Assembly (NCBI RefSeq): GCF_001457775.1
Contig: NZ_CYSG01000011.1
Span: 1-64,000 of the forward strand
Source of the DNA: Phaeobacter sp. CECT 5382
Lineage (GTDB): Bacteria; Pseudomonadota; Alphaproteobacteria; Rhodobacterales; Rhodobacteraceae
Direction of reading: 5' to 3'
Length of the DNA: 64,000 nt
Shown: positions 7,888 to 18,395 of the stretch, in pieces
How the letters are laid out: each line of letters begins with the position of its first letter
Numbering within the stretch: the first letter of the stretch is position 1
Notes under the pieces: generated by a model
The model's database searches: none
What the model saw: the letters and a program-made list of their open reading frames with translations, nothing else
What the model was told of the DNA's origin: nothing
Position numbers and translations under genes: made by a program

Positions 7888-9174
7888 ATGTCTACGAACC
7901 CCGCCACCACTGCCATTTTTACACGTCGGGAATCCGAGGCGCGCAGCTATTGCCGTGGTTTCAACACTGTTTTCACCTCGGCCAAAGGTTCTGAAATGAC
8001 CGCCCAGAATGGGCAGCGTTACATTGATTTCCTCGCAGGGTGCTCGTCGCTGAACTACGGCCACAATGACGCAGATATGAAGGCAGCCCTGATCGATCAC
8101 GTGCAGTCGGATGGTATTGCCCATGGTCTGGACATGCACACGAATACCAAGGCCCAGTTCCTGGAGGTCTTTGAACGCCTGATCCTGCGGCCCCGTGAGA
8201 TGGACCATAAGGTGATGTTCACCGGTCCAACCGGCGCCAATGCCGTCGAAGCGGCGATGAAGATTGCTCGTAAGGTGACCGGCCGCAGCAATATCATCGC
8301 CTTCACCAACGGTTTTCACGGCGTGACCCAGGGTGCATTGGCTGCCACTGGCAATAGCTATCACCGTGGCGGGGCCGGGGTGACGCTCAACAATATAACC
8401 CGGATGCCCTTTGACGGCTACCTCGGGGCTGCCTGTGACACCACCGATTTTCTTGAGGCGATGCTGAAGGACCGCTCTTCCGGGCTGGACGCGCCAGCCG
8501 CGATCCTATTGGAAACCGTGCAAGGAGAGGGCGGGCTGAATGCTGCCAACCCTGATTGGTTGCGCCGAATTGCAAAGCTTGCCCAAGAGGCTGGTGCCCT
8601 GTTGATCGTCGATGATATCCAGGCTGGTTGTGGCCGGACAGGCGGGTTTTTTTCGTTTGAACATATGGGGATCTCGCCGGGCATTGTGACACTGGCAAAA
8701 TCCCTCTCGGGATTTGGTCTGCCGATGGGGCTGGTTCTGGTGAAACCCGAACATGATGTGATGGGCCCGGCTGAACATAACGGCACCTTCCGGGGCAACA
8801 CCCATGCCTTTGTGACCGCTCGCGTCGCTATCGAAAAGTTCTGGGCCGATGATGCCTTTGAACATGATGTCGCGCGCCGCGCCGACATCATCGAGCGGGG
8901 GCTGCAGACCATCTGCGACATGGTTCCGGGCGCGCGTCTCAAAGGGCGTGGCATGATGCGGGGCGTTGACGTGGGCTGCGGCACGCTGGCCGGCAAAATC
9001 TGCGCCCGTGCTTTCCAGCAAGGTCTCATCATCGAGACCTCCGGTGCCGAAGACCAGGTCGTCAAGATCCTAGCCCCACTCACAACCCCCGACGCGACCC
9101 TTCAGGCCGGGCTCAACATTCTCATCAGCGCCGCACAGGATGTGATCGGCGCCCATAAATTTGCAGCGGAGTAA
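7888..9174 (+). CDS. ectB: Diaminobutyrate-2-oxoglutarate transaminase EctB
   Basis: A 428-residue class III PLP aminotransferase that turns L-aspartate semialdehyde plus glutamate into diaminobutyrate and 2-oxoglutarate, the first dedicated ectoine step. Visible features are [14 protein letters not shown], the cofactor-binding [18 protein letters not shown], the Asp motif [14 protein letters not shown], and the Lys in [14 protein letters not shown] that forms the Schiff base. The open frame extends upstream to 7825, but the ATG at 7888 follows AAAAGAGG and matches known EctB starts. It ends five bases before the ectC start. The length is normal for the family. Confidence 0.96.
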   Translation: MSTNPATTAIFTRRESEARSYCRGFNTVFTSAKGSEMTAQNGQRYIDFLAGCSSLNYGHNDADMKAALIDHVQSDGIAHGLDMHTNTKAQFLEVFERLILRPREMDHKVMFTGPTGANAVEAAMKIARKVTGRSNIIAFTNGFHGVTQGALAATGNSYHRGGAGVTLNNITRMPFDGYLGAACDTTDFLEAMLKDRSSGLDAPAAILLETVQGEGGLNAANPDWLRRIAKLAQEAGALLIVDDIQAGCGRTGGFFSFEHMGISPGIVTLAKSLSGFGLPMGLVLVKPEHDVMGPAEHNGTFRGNTHAFVTARVAIEKFWADDAFEHDVARRADIIERGLQTICDMVPGARLKGRGMMRGVDVGCGTLAGKICARAFQQGLIIETSGAEDQVVKILAPLTTPDATLQAGLNILISAAQDVIGAHKFAAE

Positions 9175-9178
9175 GCAG

Positions 9179-9577
9179 ATGATTGTCCGGGATTTCAACG
9201 AGATCATTGAAAAAGAGCGCAGCCGGGTGGTGTCTGACGCCAAATGGAGCAGCGTGCGGATGCTGCTGGCCGATGATGGAATGGGGTTCTCCTTTCACAT
9301 CACTTTCCTAGAGGCGGGTTCTGAACACACGTTCGAGTATAAAAACCACTTTGAGAGCGTCTATTGCATGCAGGGCTCCGGTTCGATCACCGATCTTGCT
9401 ACCGGCGAGACCCACCTCATTCACCCCGGTGTGATGTATGCGCTCGACAAGCACGATCGTCACACATTGCGCGCCGACGAGGAGCTGGTGATGGCCTGCT
9501 GCTTCAATCCGCCTGTGACTGGCAACGAAGTCCACCGCGAGGATGGGTCTTATGCGCTTGAGCTTGAAACTGCCTAA
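9179..9577 (+). CDS. ectC: L-ectoine synthase EctC
   Basis: A 132-residue cupin that cyclises N-gamma-acetyl-diaminobutyrate to ectoine with loss of water. It begins [20 protein letters not shown], and the metal-binding barrel is seen in [20 protein letters not shown] and the second-half His of [13 protein letters not shown]. The protein ends near [17 protein letters not shown], all standard for EctC. The ATG at 9179 is preferred to an in-frame codon at 9161, which would overlap ectB; GGAG lies within ectB's last codons. No ectD (ectoine hydroxylase) follows, so ectoine rather than 5-hydroxyectoine is the expected product, unless ectD is elsewhere. Confidence 0.96.
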   Translation: MIVRDFNEIIEKERSRVVSDAKWSSVRMLLADDGMGFSFHITFLEAGSEHTFEYKNHFESVYCMQGSGSITDLATGETHLIHPGVMYALDKHDRHTLRADEELVMACCFNPPVTGNEVHREDGSYALELETA

Positions 9578-9607
9578 AGAGGCCCGGCGCTGACCGGGAG
9601 TATCCCT

Positions 9608-11047
9608 GTGACCTTCCCAGAACATACCGTTGAGAAAATCGGCGGCACCTCGATGAGCCGCATCCACGAACTGCGCGACAGCCTGATCATTGGCGACCGT
9701 GCAGGGGCTGATCTCTACCAACGTATTTTTGTGGTGTCCGCCTTTGGTGGCATTACCAACCTATTGTTGGAACACAAGAAAACTGGTGAACCTGGTGTTT
9801 ATGCACTGTTTGCCAATGATGATAATGATCACAGCTGGCTGGATGCGCTGACCCGCGTGGCCAAGGCAATGTCCGAAGCCCACAACCTGGTTCTGGAGCA
9901 TGCAGCAGACAGGGCTTTGGCCGAGGATTTCAGCCGCGAACGCATTGAAGGCGCGCGCAGCTGCCTGTTTGATTTGCGGCGTCTGTGCTCTTACGGGCAG
10001 TTCCGGCTCAACAGCCAGATGATGATCGTGCGCGAACTTCTGTCTGGCCTTGGCGAGGCGCATTCGGCATTCGTGACCAGCCTCATGTTGCAACGTGCCG
10101 GGGTAAATGCCCGTTTCGTCGATCTGAGCGGCTGGCGGGATGAGACCGAATGCACGCTTGAGCAGCGCATCGAAGATGCCCTTGTCGGGATAGATCTGAC
10201 CACGGAATTGCCGGTTGTCACCGGATATGCCCAGTGTCGCGAAGGCGTGATGCGTGAATATGACCGCGGATATTCCGAGGTCATCTTTTCCAAGATTGCA
10301 GCCTTTACTCAGGCAAGCGAAGCCATCATTCACAAAGAATTCCATCTTTCCTCTGCGGATCCAGCGCTTGTTGGTGCCGCGACGGTGCGCAAGTTGGGTC
10401 ATACAAATTATGATGTGGCCGACCAGCTGTCGAACATGGGGATGGAGGCGATCCATCCCAATGCCGCGAAAATTTTGCGCCAATCCCAGGTGGCGCTGCG
10501 GGTCACCAATGCATTTGAGCCTTCTGATCCCGGAACCCTCATTGATGACCAGCCGGGGCAGGCGCCTGCGGTAGAAATCATAACTGGGCTTAACGTGGTG
10601 GCGCTGGAACTCTTTGAACAGGACATGGTTGGCGTCAAAGGCTATGATGCTACAGCCCTTGAGGCATTGAAGCGCCACCGGGTGCGCATTGCCTCAAAGA
10701 CATCAAATGCCAATTCGATCACGCACTACGTTGAGGCCTCTTTGAAAACAGTGCGCCGCGTCATTGTCGATCTTGAAGGCGCCTTTCCCTCTGCCGATAT
10801 CAGCACGCGATCTGTGGCTATCGTATCGGCAATTGGACGCGATCTTTCCGGGCAGCGCGCCTTTAGCCGGGGCCTCGTGGCGCTCGAGGTGGCAGGCATT
10901 GATGTCATTGCCGCCCAGCAAACACCGCGCAATGTTGATATCCAGTTTGTGGTGCCGCGCGCAGCGGCCGATGCTGCCATCATTGCACTACACACTGCTC
11001 TGGTTGATGAGGATTCTGGGATTCGGCGACTTGGAAATGCTGCATGA
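9608..11047 (+). CDS. ask_ect: Ectoine-specific aspartate kinase (Ask_Ect)
   Basis: A 479-residue aspartokinase that phosphorylates L-aspartate, the entry to aspartate semialdehyde. It starts at GTG 9608 with VEKIGGTSM, the ATP-binding start of the kinase domain, and carries VVSAFGGITNLLLEHK and VTGYAQCREGVM. The C-terminal part (from about 330) has ACT-like regulatory segments such as VRIASKTSNANS and VAIVSAIGRDLS. Its place directly after ectC is the hallmark of the Ask_Ect subfamily, known to be less feedback-inhibited than the housekeeping kinase and so to feed ectoine synthesis. Its final codons overlap the next gene by four bases. Confidence 0.93.
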   Translation: MTFPEHTVEKIGGTSMSRIHELRDSLIIGDRAGADLYQRIFVVSAFGGITNLLLEHKKTGEPGVYALFANDDNDHSWLDALTRVAKAMSEAHNLVLEHAADRALAEDFSRERIEGARSCLFDLRRLCSYGQFRLNSQMMIVRELLSGLGEAHSAFVTSLMLQRAGVNARFVDLSGWRDETECTLEQRIEDALVGIDLTTELPVVTGYAQCREGVMREYDRGYSEVIFSKIAAFTQASEAIIHKEFHLSSADPALVGAATVRKLGHTNYDVADQLSNMGMEAIHPNAAKILRQSQVALRVTNAFEPSDPGTLIDDQPGQAPAVEIITGLNVVALELFEQDMVGVKGYDATALEALKRHRVRIASKTSNANSITHYVEASLKTVRRVIVDLEGAFPSADISTRSVAIVSAIGRDLSGQRAFSRGLVALEVAGIDVIAAQQTPRNVDIQFVVPRAAADAAIIALHTALVDEDSGIRRLGNAA

Positions 11048-11709
11048 ACACAGTCGCACGAGAGCTTGATGCAGCCCAGACTGTTCAGGACCGGTTGAAT
11101 GTTCTGTGCGACGTGCTGTGCTTTCGCATTTGCACTTTGCGGTATCCACCGGGGTTTAGGTTGTCGGAAACCGCACTGGCAGAGGAGTTCGCCTGTAGTC
11201 GAACGCCGTTGCGGCGGGTTTTGGCCTGGCTGGAACGTGAAGAGCTGATTTCATCGCGACAAGGCGTCGGAACCTTTGTGACCGCGTTGGATGCGTCCAA
11301 CCTGGGTCAGAATTTTGTCGTGCGCTCCACCCTGGAACGCGCCGTGGTAGATATAGACCCCATAGACGACCCAACCCCGCTGGTGGCCCGGTTCGAAGAC
11401 CTGCAGGACCGTTGCGCGCGTTTGAAAGCGCAGCCCGGCGTGAGCGTTTTCGCGGAACTGGACATGGAGGCCTTTGATGCCTTTGTCGAGGTCACCGGCA
11501 ATGAAGCCCTGCGTCAGAGCTGCAAAAGCTACTACGGTCGTACGACACGGCATCAGCTACACAGTCTGGCGAAAGATCATGTCTGGTTGGAGGCGGCCTA
11601 TGACAATCTTTGCGCCCATCTCAGCAACATGCATTCAGCGGTCGCTGCGGCCAATCTGGAAGCGGCTGCATATTACCAGATCGCCTATACGCGCATGATC
11701 GCCCCCTAG
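11044..11709 (+). CDS. GntR-family transcriptional regulator coupled to the ectoine operon
   Basis: A 221-residue regulator. Residues of about 15-80 form a GntR winged helix: ICTLRYPPGFRLSETALAEE, then RTPLRRVLAWLEREELISSR and the wing GVGTFV. The remainder is helical and resembles an FCD effector domain, but it lacks the complete set of metal His residues I would expect, so the ligand is unclear. Its ATG overlaps the kinase stop as ATGA, which implies translational coupling and the same transcript. A GntR gene here is not part of the classical ectABC-ask set. Either it regulates ectoine-linked metabolism, or it belongs to the following methylthioribose genes on the other strand. Confidence 0.8.
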   Translation: MNTVARELDAAQTVQDRLNVLCDVLCFRICTLRYPPGFRLSETALAEEFACSRTPLRRVLAWLEREELISSRQGVGTFVTALDASNLGQNFVVRSTLERAVVDIDPIDDPTPLVARFEDLQDRCARLKAQPGVSVFAELDMEAFDAFVEVTGNEALRQSCKSYYGRTTRHQLHSLAKDHVWLEAAYDNLCAHLSNMHSAVAAANLEAAAYYQIAYTRMIAP

Positions 11710-11758
11710 AAATGCACTCAAACAGCCTCTCACAGGTCTCTCCAAGGGGCGACTGGCC

Positions 11759-12424
11759 CTACGCATCTGTTTTAAGTCCGTAGTCGGAAAACGCCTGCTG
11801 AACCGCAGACATGTCTACCTTTCCGAGCAGTTTGGGCTGCCCAACGGTCAAGGCGGTGACATAGCCTTTGGCGAGGGTTTCCAACTCTGTCATCCGCCAA
11901 AGAGCCCGTTCGAGACTATCTCCGGTCACCACTGCGCCATGGTTCGCCATCAGACAGGCCGAGCGGTTTTGCAGTGCTGCCAAAACATGCACCGACAAGG
12001 CCTCAGTCCCAAACAGGGCATAGTCGGCCAATGGTACTGTGTCACCGCCAAAAGCTGCAACCATGTAGTGACAGGACGGGATCTCCATATGGTTCATTGC
12101 CAAAGCCGTGCAATAGACCGGATGGGCATGGACCACAGCCGACACCGCGGGCTTGGCCTTCAGAATGTCGCGGTGAAAACGCCATTCCGACGAGGGTTTC
12201 ATCTGGTTGGGCGCGATACTTGTGTCATCCAGCGGCATGAGAACCAGCATATCAGGGTGTAGCTGCGCGTAGTCCACCCCCGAAGGGGTGATGAGCATGC
12301 CTGCATCGGTACGTACCGAGATATTGCCTGAAGTGCCTTGATTGATCCCGCTGGCATTCATCGCCAGGCAGCCATCTATGATCGACTGTCTGAGAGCCAG
12401 AGTATCCTTAAATCCGCTGATCAT
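11759..12424 (-). CDS. ald2: Class II aldolase, probable 5-methylthioribulose-1-phosphate aldolase
   Basis: A 221-residue class II (zinc) aldolase of the fuculose-phosphate aldolase/adducin family. The zinc site is visible as VVHAHPVYC and the later ANHGAVVTG His; SSEWRFH supplies the catalytic Glu region, and NQGTSGNISVR binds phosphate. It starts six bases after mtnA. This pairing matches the DHAP shunt of Rhodospirillum and pathogenic E. coli, in which Ald2 cleaves methylthioribulose-1-phosphate, the MtnA product, to DHAP and 2-methylthioacetaldehyde. The same pair can salvage 5-deoxyribose-1-phosphate. An alternative is MtnB dehydratase, which also has this fold, but no mtnC or mtnD accompanies it. 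The function is therefore inferred from context. Confidence 0.75.
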   Translation of the reverse strand: MISGFKDTLALRQSIIDGCLAMNASGINQGTSGNISVRTDAGMLITPSGVDYAQLHPDMLVLMPLDDTSIAPNQMKPSSEWRFHRDILKAKPAVSAVVHAHPVYCTALAMNHMEIPSCHYMVAAFGGDTVPLADYALFGTEALSVHVLAALQNRSACLMANHGAVVTGDSLERALWRMTELETLAKGYVTALTVGQPKLLGKVDMSAVQQAFSDYGLKTDA

Positions 12425-12430
12425 TGCGCG

Positions 12431-13546
12431 CTATTCCTTACTGGTAGCTGCGGATGAGGCCAGGTCGGGAAACAGACCGGCAAGGCCTTCGGCGCTGGCC
12501 TCGCAAATACCGCGCTCGGTAATGAGCCCGGTGATCAGCCGGTTTGGCGTCACATCAAAAGCCGGGTTGCCGGCCGGCGTTCCCGCAGGCGTGACCTGTA
12601 CCGTTGAGATCTCATGGTCGGCTGTCAGGCCCTGGACATGGGTCACTTCGCGTGCATCACGCTCTTCAATTGGAATGTCCGCAACCCCGTCGGTGACGGT
12701 CCAATCGATGGTCGGCGAGGGGAGCGCGACATAAAAAGGCACACCATTATCTTTTGCCGCCAGCGCCTTGAGGTAGGTTCCGATCTTGTTACAGACGTCC
12801 CCTTGCCGGGTCGTCCGGTCTGTTCCAACAATCACCATGTCAACTTGACCGTGCTGCATTAGATGGCCGCCGGCATTGTCGGTGATGTAGCTATGGCTGA
12901 TCCCATGGCTTCCCAGCTCCCAGGAGGTCAGCGCGCCCTGATTGCGGGGGCGAGTTTCGTCGACCCAGACATGCAACGCGATACCGGCATCATGGGCGTG
13001 ATACATTGGGCTGGTGGCAGTGCCCCAATTGACCGTTGCGATCCAGCCGGCGTTGCAATGGGTCAGAAGGCGGACTGGGCTGCCATCTGTTTTCTGGCTT
13101 GCGATCTTCTGGATCAGGGTCAGGCCATGCAGACCAATCTGGCGATTGATCTCGACGTCTTCGTCGGCAATTTCATGCGCTAAGATCAAAGCAGCAGCGG
13201 CGCGCTGGTCCTGTGGCAGGGTCGACAGCCGCTGGCGACAGCGATCCAGCGCCCAGCGCAGGTTGATGGCCGTTGGGCGGGTCTTGTTGAGACGTTCCCA
13301 GGCGTGGTCCAAGGCGGCATCGCCGGGATCAATCCGCATGGCAAGCGCCATACCGTAGGCTGCCGTGGCACCGATCAGAGGCGCCCCGCGAACATGCATG
13401 TCTTTGATTGCCGTTTCAAAGTCGCTTAGATTGTCGAGCTGGGCGATGCGAAACTCATGAGGGAGCCATCTTTGGTCAATAATCTGAAGGGCTTGCTTGT
13501 CTGCATCCCACCAAAGAGAGCGGTATTCGACTCCATTGACTTTCAT
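12431..13546 (-). CDS. mtnA: Methylthioribose-1-phosphate isomerase
   Basis: A 371-residue eIF2B-like isomerase converting 5-methylthioribose-1-phosphate to methylthioribulose-1-phosphate. Landmarks are [20 protein letters not shown], the catalytic Cys in [12 protein letters not shown], the Asp in [20 protein letters not shown] and the C-terminal [13 protein letters not shown]. The ATG at 13546 follows GAGGAGACC and is preferred to longer in-frame starts up to 13618. It is the first gene of a two-gene operon with the aldolase. The upstream kinase or phosphorylase (mtnK, mtnP) that should make its substrate is not in the window. It is transcribed toward the ectoine cluster but is probably independent of it. 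Confidence 0.92.
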   Translation of the reverse strand: MKVNGVEYRSLWWDADKQALQIIDQRWLPHEFRIAQLDNLSDFETAIKDMHVRGAPLIGATAAYGMALAMRIDPGDAALDHAWERLNKTRPTAINLRWALDRCRQRLSTLPQDQRAAAALILAHEIADEDVEINRQIGLHGLTLIQKIASQKTDGSPVRLLTHCNAGWIATVNWGTATSPMYHAHDAGIALHVWVDETRPRNQGALTSWELGSHGISHSYITDNAGGHLMQHGQVDMVIVGTDRTTRQGDVCNKIGTYLKALAAKDNGVPFYVALPSPTIDWTVTDGVADIPIEERDAREVTHVQGLTADHEISTVQVTPAGTPAGNPAFDVTPNRLITGLITERGICEASAEGLAGLFPDLASSAATSKE

Positions 13547-13879
13547 AGGGCGGTCTCCTCTTTGATCTGCGAAACGCGAGTTCCGTTTTGCGCAAAGTCC
13601 TGCACAGTTCCACCCCACTTCGCAACCCTCTGTTCTGGCTTGACCTGACTGAGTTCACCAAGGTTGGTCAGGCGTTTCGTTAGTCGATCAGAATTACCGC
13701 GAGGAGACCCGGGAGTGGCCAATGGCCAGAACATGTGACCTAGAGAATAGTTGATTAGATCCCAATGCTCGCTTGCTCTTGTGCAAAGCCTTGGTCATCT
13801 TGGCAGTATTGGATTTGGAACTTCTCACTCCGACAGGCATTTGTTTTAACCGACGGAGTTGAGACAGGAAGGCTCGGGT
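13547..13879. other. Divergent promoter region, mtnA / RND operon
   Basis: These 333 bases separate two divergent operons and must hold both promoters. I see no perfect -35/-10 pair, no regulator gene and no strong palindrome. Open frames that cross it lack ribosome sites. Confidence 0.4.
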
Positions 13880-15076
13880 ATGATTGCTAAATTTGTTGAA
13901 ACGCCGCGCGTGCGTATCCTGCGCGCAACTGCTAGGACCACTTTCCGGGCCGCTTGCCTTGCGGTTCTTTTGGCGAGTACCGCCGTGCCCCTGAAATTGA
14001 ACGCTCAGGAGACGCAGGCTCCGAAAGTTTCGGTCATGGAGGCCGTGCTCAAACCTGTCCGAGAATCGGAAACCTTCATTGGACGTGGCGAAGCCATCGA
14101 CAAGGTGGATTTAGTTGCCCGGGTGAGCGGGTACCTCGAAGAGATACTGATCAAGGACGGGGCCGAGGTCTCCAAGGGAGACCTGCTCTTCCGGATCGAG
14201 AGCAGCAGTTATGAAGCAACTCTGGAGACAGCGCGCGCTGAATTGGCAAGGGCCGAAGCAAATCTGGAACTGGCCGGACTGGATCTTGATCGAAAACAAG
14301 AATTGTTTGAACGGGGCTCTGTTCCCGAATCCGAACGTGACACAGCGCGGGCCAATGAGCTTGTGGCCGAGGCGGCTGTGCGATCTGCACAGGCCGCGAT
14401 CCGTCAGGCAGAGCTGAACGTCGGCTACACCGAAGTGCGGGCTCCATTCTCTGGTCGGGCCGGGCGCATCAACGTGAGCCTGGGTGAAGTGATCGAGCCT
14501 GGATCACAAACACTGGTCAATATTGTTCGTGAAGCCCCAATCTATGTGACCTTTGCCCTGAACGAAAAGCAATATGTTGATATCTTGCAGGAATATGGGG
14601 CAGGCGGGCGCGGTGACCTGGACGAAGAGGAAATCCCGGATGTTTTCGTGATCCTGCCCAACGAGTCAGAATTGGTTGAAAAGGGGCAGGTTGCCTTTAT
14701 TGAAAACCGGATCGATCCAACAACTGGCAGCGTCGCCGTTCGCGCAAGATTTGAAAATGAAAAGGGTTTAATCCTCGATGGCTCGTTTCTGACAGTAGGT
14801 ATCACGGCACATGAAACCCAGGACAGGATCATCATCAGCCAGGCTGCCATTCAGCGTGATCAGCAGGGGCCGTTCGTGTTGGTCGTGGATGACAGCCGTC
14901 AGGTTGCGCAACGCTATATCGTCACCGGAGAGGTGCAGGGAACGGGCATCGTCGTGACCGATGGCTTGATAGAAGGCGAACAGGTTGTGGTGGAAGGATT
15001 GCAGCGCATCCGACCCGGCGTAGAGGTAGACCCGGTTCTGGCTGATCAGGTCGGAAACGAGCAGGCCGGAGAATAG
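13880..15076 (+). CDS. RND efflux periplasmic adaptor (membrane fusion protein)
   Basis: A 398-residue adaptor of the HlyD/AcrA type. An N-terminal basic and hydrophobic segment ending LNAQ serves for export. It is followed by a barrel-sandwich half (VDLVARVSGYLEEILIKDG), an alpha-hairpin of about residues 95-165 rich in Glu, Ala and Arg, the second lipoyl half (GYTEVRAPFSGRAGRI) and a beta-barrel. It would join the inner membrane pump made by the next gene to an outer membrane channel. The ATG at 13880 has AGGAAGG upstream; an in-frame TTG at 13859 is less likely. No outer membrane factor gene is adjacent, so the pump must borrow one encoded elsewhere. Confidence 0.92.
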   Translation: MIAKFVETPRVRILRATARTTFRAACLAVLLASTAVPLKLNAQETQAPKVSVMEAVLKPVRESETFIGRGEAIDKVDLVARVSGYLEEILIKDGAEVSKGDLLFRIESSSYEATLETARAELARAEANLELAGLDLDRKQELFERGSVPESERDTARANELVAEAAVRSAQAAIRQAELNVGYTEVRAPFSGRAGRINVSLGEVIEPGSQTLVNIVREAPIYVTFALNEKQYVDILQEYGAGGRGDLDEEEIPDVFVILPNESELVEKGQVAFIENRIDPTTGSVAVRARFENEKGLILDGSFLTVGITAHETQDRIIISQAAIQRDQQGPFVLVVDDSRQVAQRYIVTGEVQGTGIVVTDGLIEGEQVVVEGLQRIRPGVEVDPVLADQVGNEQAGE

Positions 15077-15079
15077 ACA

Positions 15080-18000
15080 ATGCTGTCATCCATATTCATC
15101 TCCCGCCCCAAATTCGCCATGGTGATTTCTCTGGTGCTGACCGTCATGGGAGGCATTGGCTACATGGCCTTGCCTGTCGCCCAGTTTCCGGAAATCACCC
15201 CGCCCGTGGTTTCTGTGAAGGCTTCCTACACTGGCGCCAATGCGGAAACCGTGGAAAAAAGCGTGGCCGCGCCGATCGAGGCGCAGGTCAATGGCGTGGA
15301 CGACATGATCTATATGTCCTCCAGTTCGACCGATACCGGCAGCTATTCGCTTTCTGTTACCTTCGAAGTCGGCACAGACCCCGACATTGCGTCAGTCAAT
15401 GTGCAAAACCGTGTGGCACAGGCCACTGCTAGTCTGCCCGCCGAGGTAACGACCTCAGGTGTGGTCACTCAGAAAAGCTCCTCCAACATGCTGTTGGGCG
15501 TGGCGCTCAGCTCGACAAACGGTAGCTATGACAGTGTGTTTTTGTCGAACTACGCCGCCATCAACATCAAGGATGCCCTGTCGCGGGTGCAGGGGGTGGG
15601 CAAGGTAGAGATCCTGACCAGTTTTGACTATGCCATGCGTGTCTGGATGGATCCGAATAAAATGGCCGCGCTGGCCATTACCCCCGGAGATGTGATTGCT
15701 GCAGTTCGTGAGCAGAACCTCGAGGTCTCCTCTGGCCAGATCGGCGCTCCACCTGTTCCGGGAGACCAAGTATTTCAATATACTATCAAATCAAAAGGCC
15801 GTCTGACAGAGGCCGGCGAATTTGGTGATATCGTCATTCGCAGTGGCGAGGCGGGCAGTCTTGTTCGGCTATCTGATATCGCACGGATCGAGCTTGGGGC
15901 GGCAAACTATAGCTCGTCGGGGTATTTCCAAGGCGACATTGCCAATATCATGGCCGTTTACCAGGCCCCTGGCGCCAACGCGCTTGAAGTATCCGAAATG
16001 GTGCTGGCTGAACTGGAACGCCTGTCGCGGGCCTTTCCTGATGGCGTGACCTATTCGATCCCGTTCAATACCACTGATTTTGTGGAGCAATCCCTGAATG
16101 ACGTGATCTCAACCCTGATCCTGACCTTTGTTCTGGTTATTTCGGTGGTGTTTGTCTTTCTGGGGTCCTGGCGGGCAACAATCATTCCGGCCGTGGCGAT
16201 CCCTGTTTCGTTGATTGGCACCTTTGCCTTTTTGTTGGTTTTGGGCATGTCTCTCAACACGATCTCGCTTTTCGCGCTGGTTCTGGCGATCGGCATCGTG
16301 GTTGATGATGCAATCGTTGTCGTAGAAAATGTCGAGCGTCTCATCGCAGAAGAAGGTCTCAGTCCTCAGGATGCCACCCGCAAAGCCATGGGCCAGATCA
16401 CCGGTCCGGTAATTGCGACAACGCTGGTTTTGCTGGCGGTCTTTGTGCCGGTGACCTTCATGCCCGGTATCACCGGGCGACTTTTTTCGCAGTTTGCGAT
16501 TACCATTTCTGTAGCAGTGGTGATCTCTTCGGTGAACGCTCTGACACTCTCACCGGCGCTATGCGGGCTAGTGCTCAAACCTCGGTCAGGACCGCCAAAG
16601 GGGGTTCTGGCTTTGTTTGAAACAGGCATTAGCGGATTGCGGGGCGGCTACATCGGTATCGTTGGGCGCATGCTGCGGCTTCCGATTACCGGACTGGTTA
16701 TTGTGGTTGCCGCCGCACTCGGCTCCGGTGGATTGCTGAAAACGACCTCACAGGGGTTTTTGCCATCAGAAGACAACGGATATCTGTTCGTCGATATTCA
16801 ACTGCCAGATGCGGCGGCCTTGGGCCGGACGGAAACCGTTACTGCGCGGGTCAATGACAAGATCGAACAGATTCCCGGGGTGAAAAATACGATGCTGGTG
16901 AATGGCTTCAGTCTGCTGAACGGAGCTAGCGCCAATGGCGCGATGATCATCGCGAGTCTTGCCCCCTGGGATGAGCGCAAAACCCCGGAATTGCAGCCAG
17001 ATTCGATCCTTGGGCAGATCTATGGCATTGCCAACGGCGAAGCTGGGGCAAGCATTGTAGCTTTCAACCCGCCACCAATTTCCGGTCTTGGGATGTCAGC
17101 CGGTGTCGAAATGGAAGTCCAGCAAACCGCTGGCGGCAGCGCACAGGATCTCGCACAGGCCGTTGGCTCATTGGTCTATGCCGCGAACCAGCGGGCTGAA
17201 ATCGGGCAATCCTACACCACCTTCAGGGCAAATGTTCCGCAGCTGTTTGTCGATCTGGATCGTGAAAAGGCTAAGACCCTGCAGGTTTCCATCGCCGAAG
17301 TCTTTCAAACCATGCAGGCGCATCTCGGATCTTACTATGTGAATGATTTCAATCTGTTCGGACGCGTTTATCGGGTGATGATCCAGGCTGATGGCAGCTA
17401 TCGGGACAAGGTCGAAGACATTGGCGCACTCTATGTTCGCGCGCAAAGTGGCGAAATGGTTCCATTGGCGACCCTAATCGACGTTGACAATATTCTGGGG
17501 CCGATGATCCTCAAACGTCACAACATGTTCCGCTCTGCGACCGTGACGGGTGTTCCAGCTGCCGGATTGTCGACTGGTGATGCGATCCGTGTCCTGCAAG
17601 AGGAGGCGGCGACCGCACTCCCAGCTGGCTACGCTTTTGAGTGGACCGGAACCGCGCAGCAACAGCTGGAGTCATCAGGAATGGTCTCGGCGATCCTAGT
17701 TTTGGCGGTCTTGTTTGCCTATCTGTTTTTGGTCGCGCAGTATGAAAGCTGGACAATGCCAGTGGCGATCCTGCTTTCCGTGCTTGTGGCCTTGTTTGGC
17801 GCCCTGGCTGCTGTTGCGGTGACCGGCGGGGATATCAATCTCTATACTCAGATCGGGATGATCATGCTCATCGGGCTGGCCTCAAAAAATGCCATTCTGA
17901 TTGTGGAATTTGCGATGGAGCAGCGTAGCAAAGGGCTCTCCATCCGGGAGGCCGCCCGCGAAGCCGCACATCAGCGTTTCCGAGCGGTGATGATGACAGC

Positions 18001-18211
18001 CTTGTCGTTCCTGCTTGGGGTGGTGCCATTGATGGTCGCCTCTGGTGCAGGTGCTGCCAGTCAGCAAGCGATTGGTATCGCCGTTTTCGGAGGTATGCTG
18101 GCGGCAACTGTCGTGGGCGTTATTGTGGTCCCAATTCTTTATGCATTGATGCAGTCCATGCGGGAGTGGATAAAAGGCGTCAGATCACCCGATGGCGGAG
18201 CGAGCACTTAG
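15080..18211 (+). CDS. RND multidrug efflux permease (HAE1 family)
   Basis: A 1043-residue proton-driven pump of the AcrB type, starting three bases after the adaptor gene. It has twelve transmembrane helices in two sets of six with two large periplasmic loops. The proton relay is intact: paired Asp in [17 protein letters not shown] and the Lys in [17 protein letters not shown]. The N-terminus [20 protein letters not shown] and [18 protein letters not shown] are standard for HAE1. Substrates cannot be told from sequence; drugs, solvents or self-made toxic metabolites are all possible. A hairpin about 30 bases after the stop may end the transcript. Confidence 0.94.
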   Translation: MLSSIFISRPKFAMVISLVLTVMGGIGYMALPVAQFPEITPPVVSVKASYTGANAETVEKSVAAPIEAQVNGVDDMIYMSSSSTDTGSYSLSVTFEVGTDPDIASVNVQNRVAQATASLPAEVTTSGVVTQKSSSNMLLGVALSSTNGSYDSVFLSNYAAINIKDALSRVQGVGKVEILTSFDYAMRVWMDPNKMAALAITPGDVIAAVREQNLEVSSGQIGAPPVPGDQVFQYTIKSKGRLTEAGEFGDIVIRSGEAGSLVRLSDIARIELGAANYSSSGYFQGDIANIMAVYQAPGANALEVSEMVLAELERLSRAFPDGVTYSIPFNTTDFVEQSLNDVISTLILTFVLVISVVFVFLGSWRATIIPAVAIPVSLIGTFAFLLVLGMSLNTISLFALVLAIGIVVDDAIVVVENVERLIAEEGLSPQDATRKAMGQITGPVIATTLVLLAVFVPVTFMPGITGRLFSQFAITISVAVVISSVNALTLSPALCGLVLKPRSGPPKGVLALFETGISGLRGGYIGIVGRMLRLPITGLVIVVAAALGSGGLLKTTSQGFLPSEDNGYLFVDIQLPDAAALGRTETVTARVNDKIEQIPGVKNTMLVNGFSLLNGASANGAMIIASLAPWDERKTPELQPDSILGQIYGIANGEAGASIVAFNPPPISGLGMSAGVEMEVQQTAGGSAQDLAQAVGSLVYAANQRAEIGQSYTTFRANVPQLFVDLDREKAKTLQVSIAEVFQTMQAHLGSYYVNDFNLFGRVYRVMIQADGSYRDKVEDIGALYVRAQSGEMVPLATLIDVDNILGPMILKRHNMFRSATVTGVPAAGLSTGDAIRVLQEEAATALPAGYAFEWTGTAQQQLESSGMVSAILVLAVLFAYLFLVAQYESWTMPVAILLSVLVALFGALAAVAVTGGDINLYTQIGMIMLIGLASKNAILIVEFAMEQRSKGLSIREAAREAAHQRFRAVMMTALSFLLGVVPLMVASGAGAASQQAIGIAVFGGMLAATVVGVIVVPILYALMQSMREWIKGVRSPDGGAST

Positions 18212-18242
18212 GTCAGGGGAAAAGTCGGGGTGAAAAACATTG

Positions 18243-18272
18243 AGGGGAGTGACGGTTGAATATCGCTCCCCT
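18243..18272 (+). terminator. Terminator-like hairpin after the RND operon
   Basis: AGGGGAG at 18243-18249 pairs with CTCCCCT at 18266-18272, extended by one wobble and one GC pair. The loop is about 12 bases. The following tract TTCTTGCT is only moderately T-rich, so its efficiency is uncertain. Confidence 0.5.
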
Positions 18273-18395
18273 TTCTTGCTCTGGATCTGCCTTTCAAGGC
18301 AGAGAGGTTGATGTTTCAGGCCTAGCTCCGGTTGGGTCATAGCATGCCGAGGCATCTCTTGGAGACGTGTCATGTCCTGAAGTTGCGCCTGTATA

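Noticed and set aside
6579-11709. 5-hydroxyectoine synthesis (ectD)
   Set aside because: No dioxygenase gene is present between or near the ect genes.
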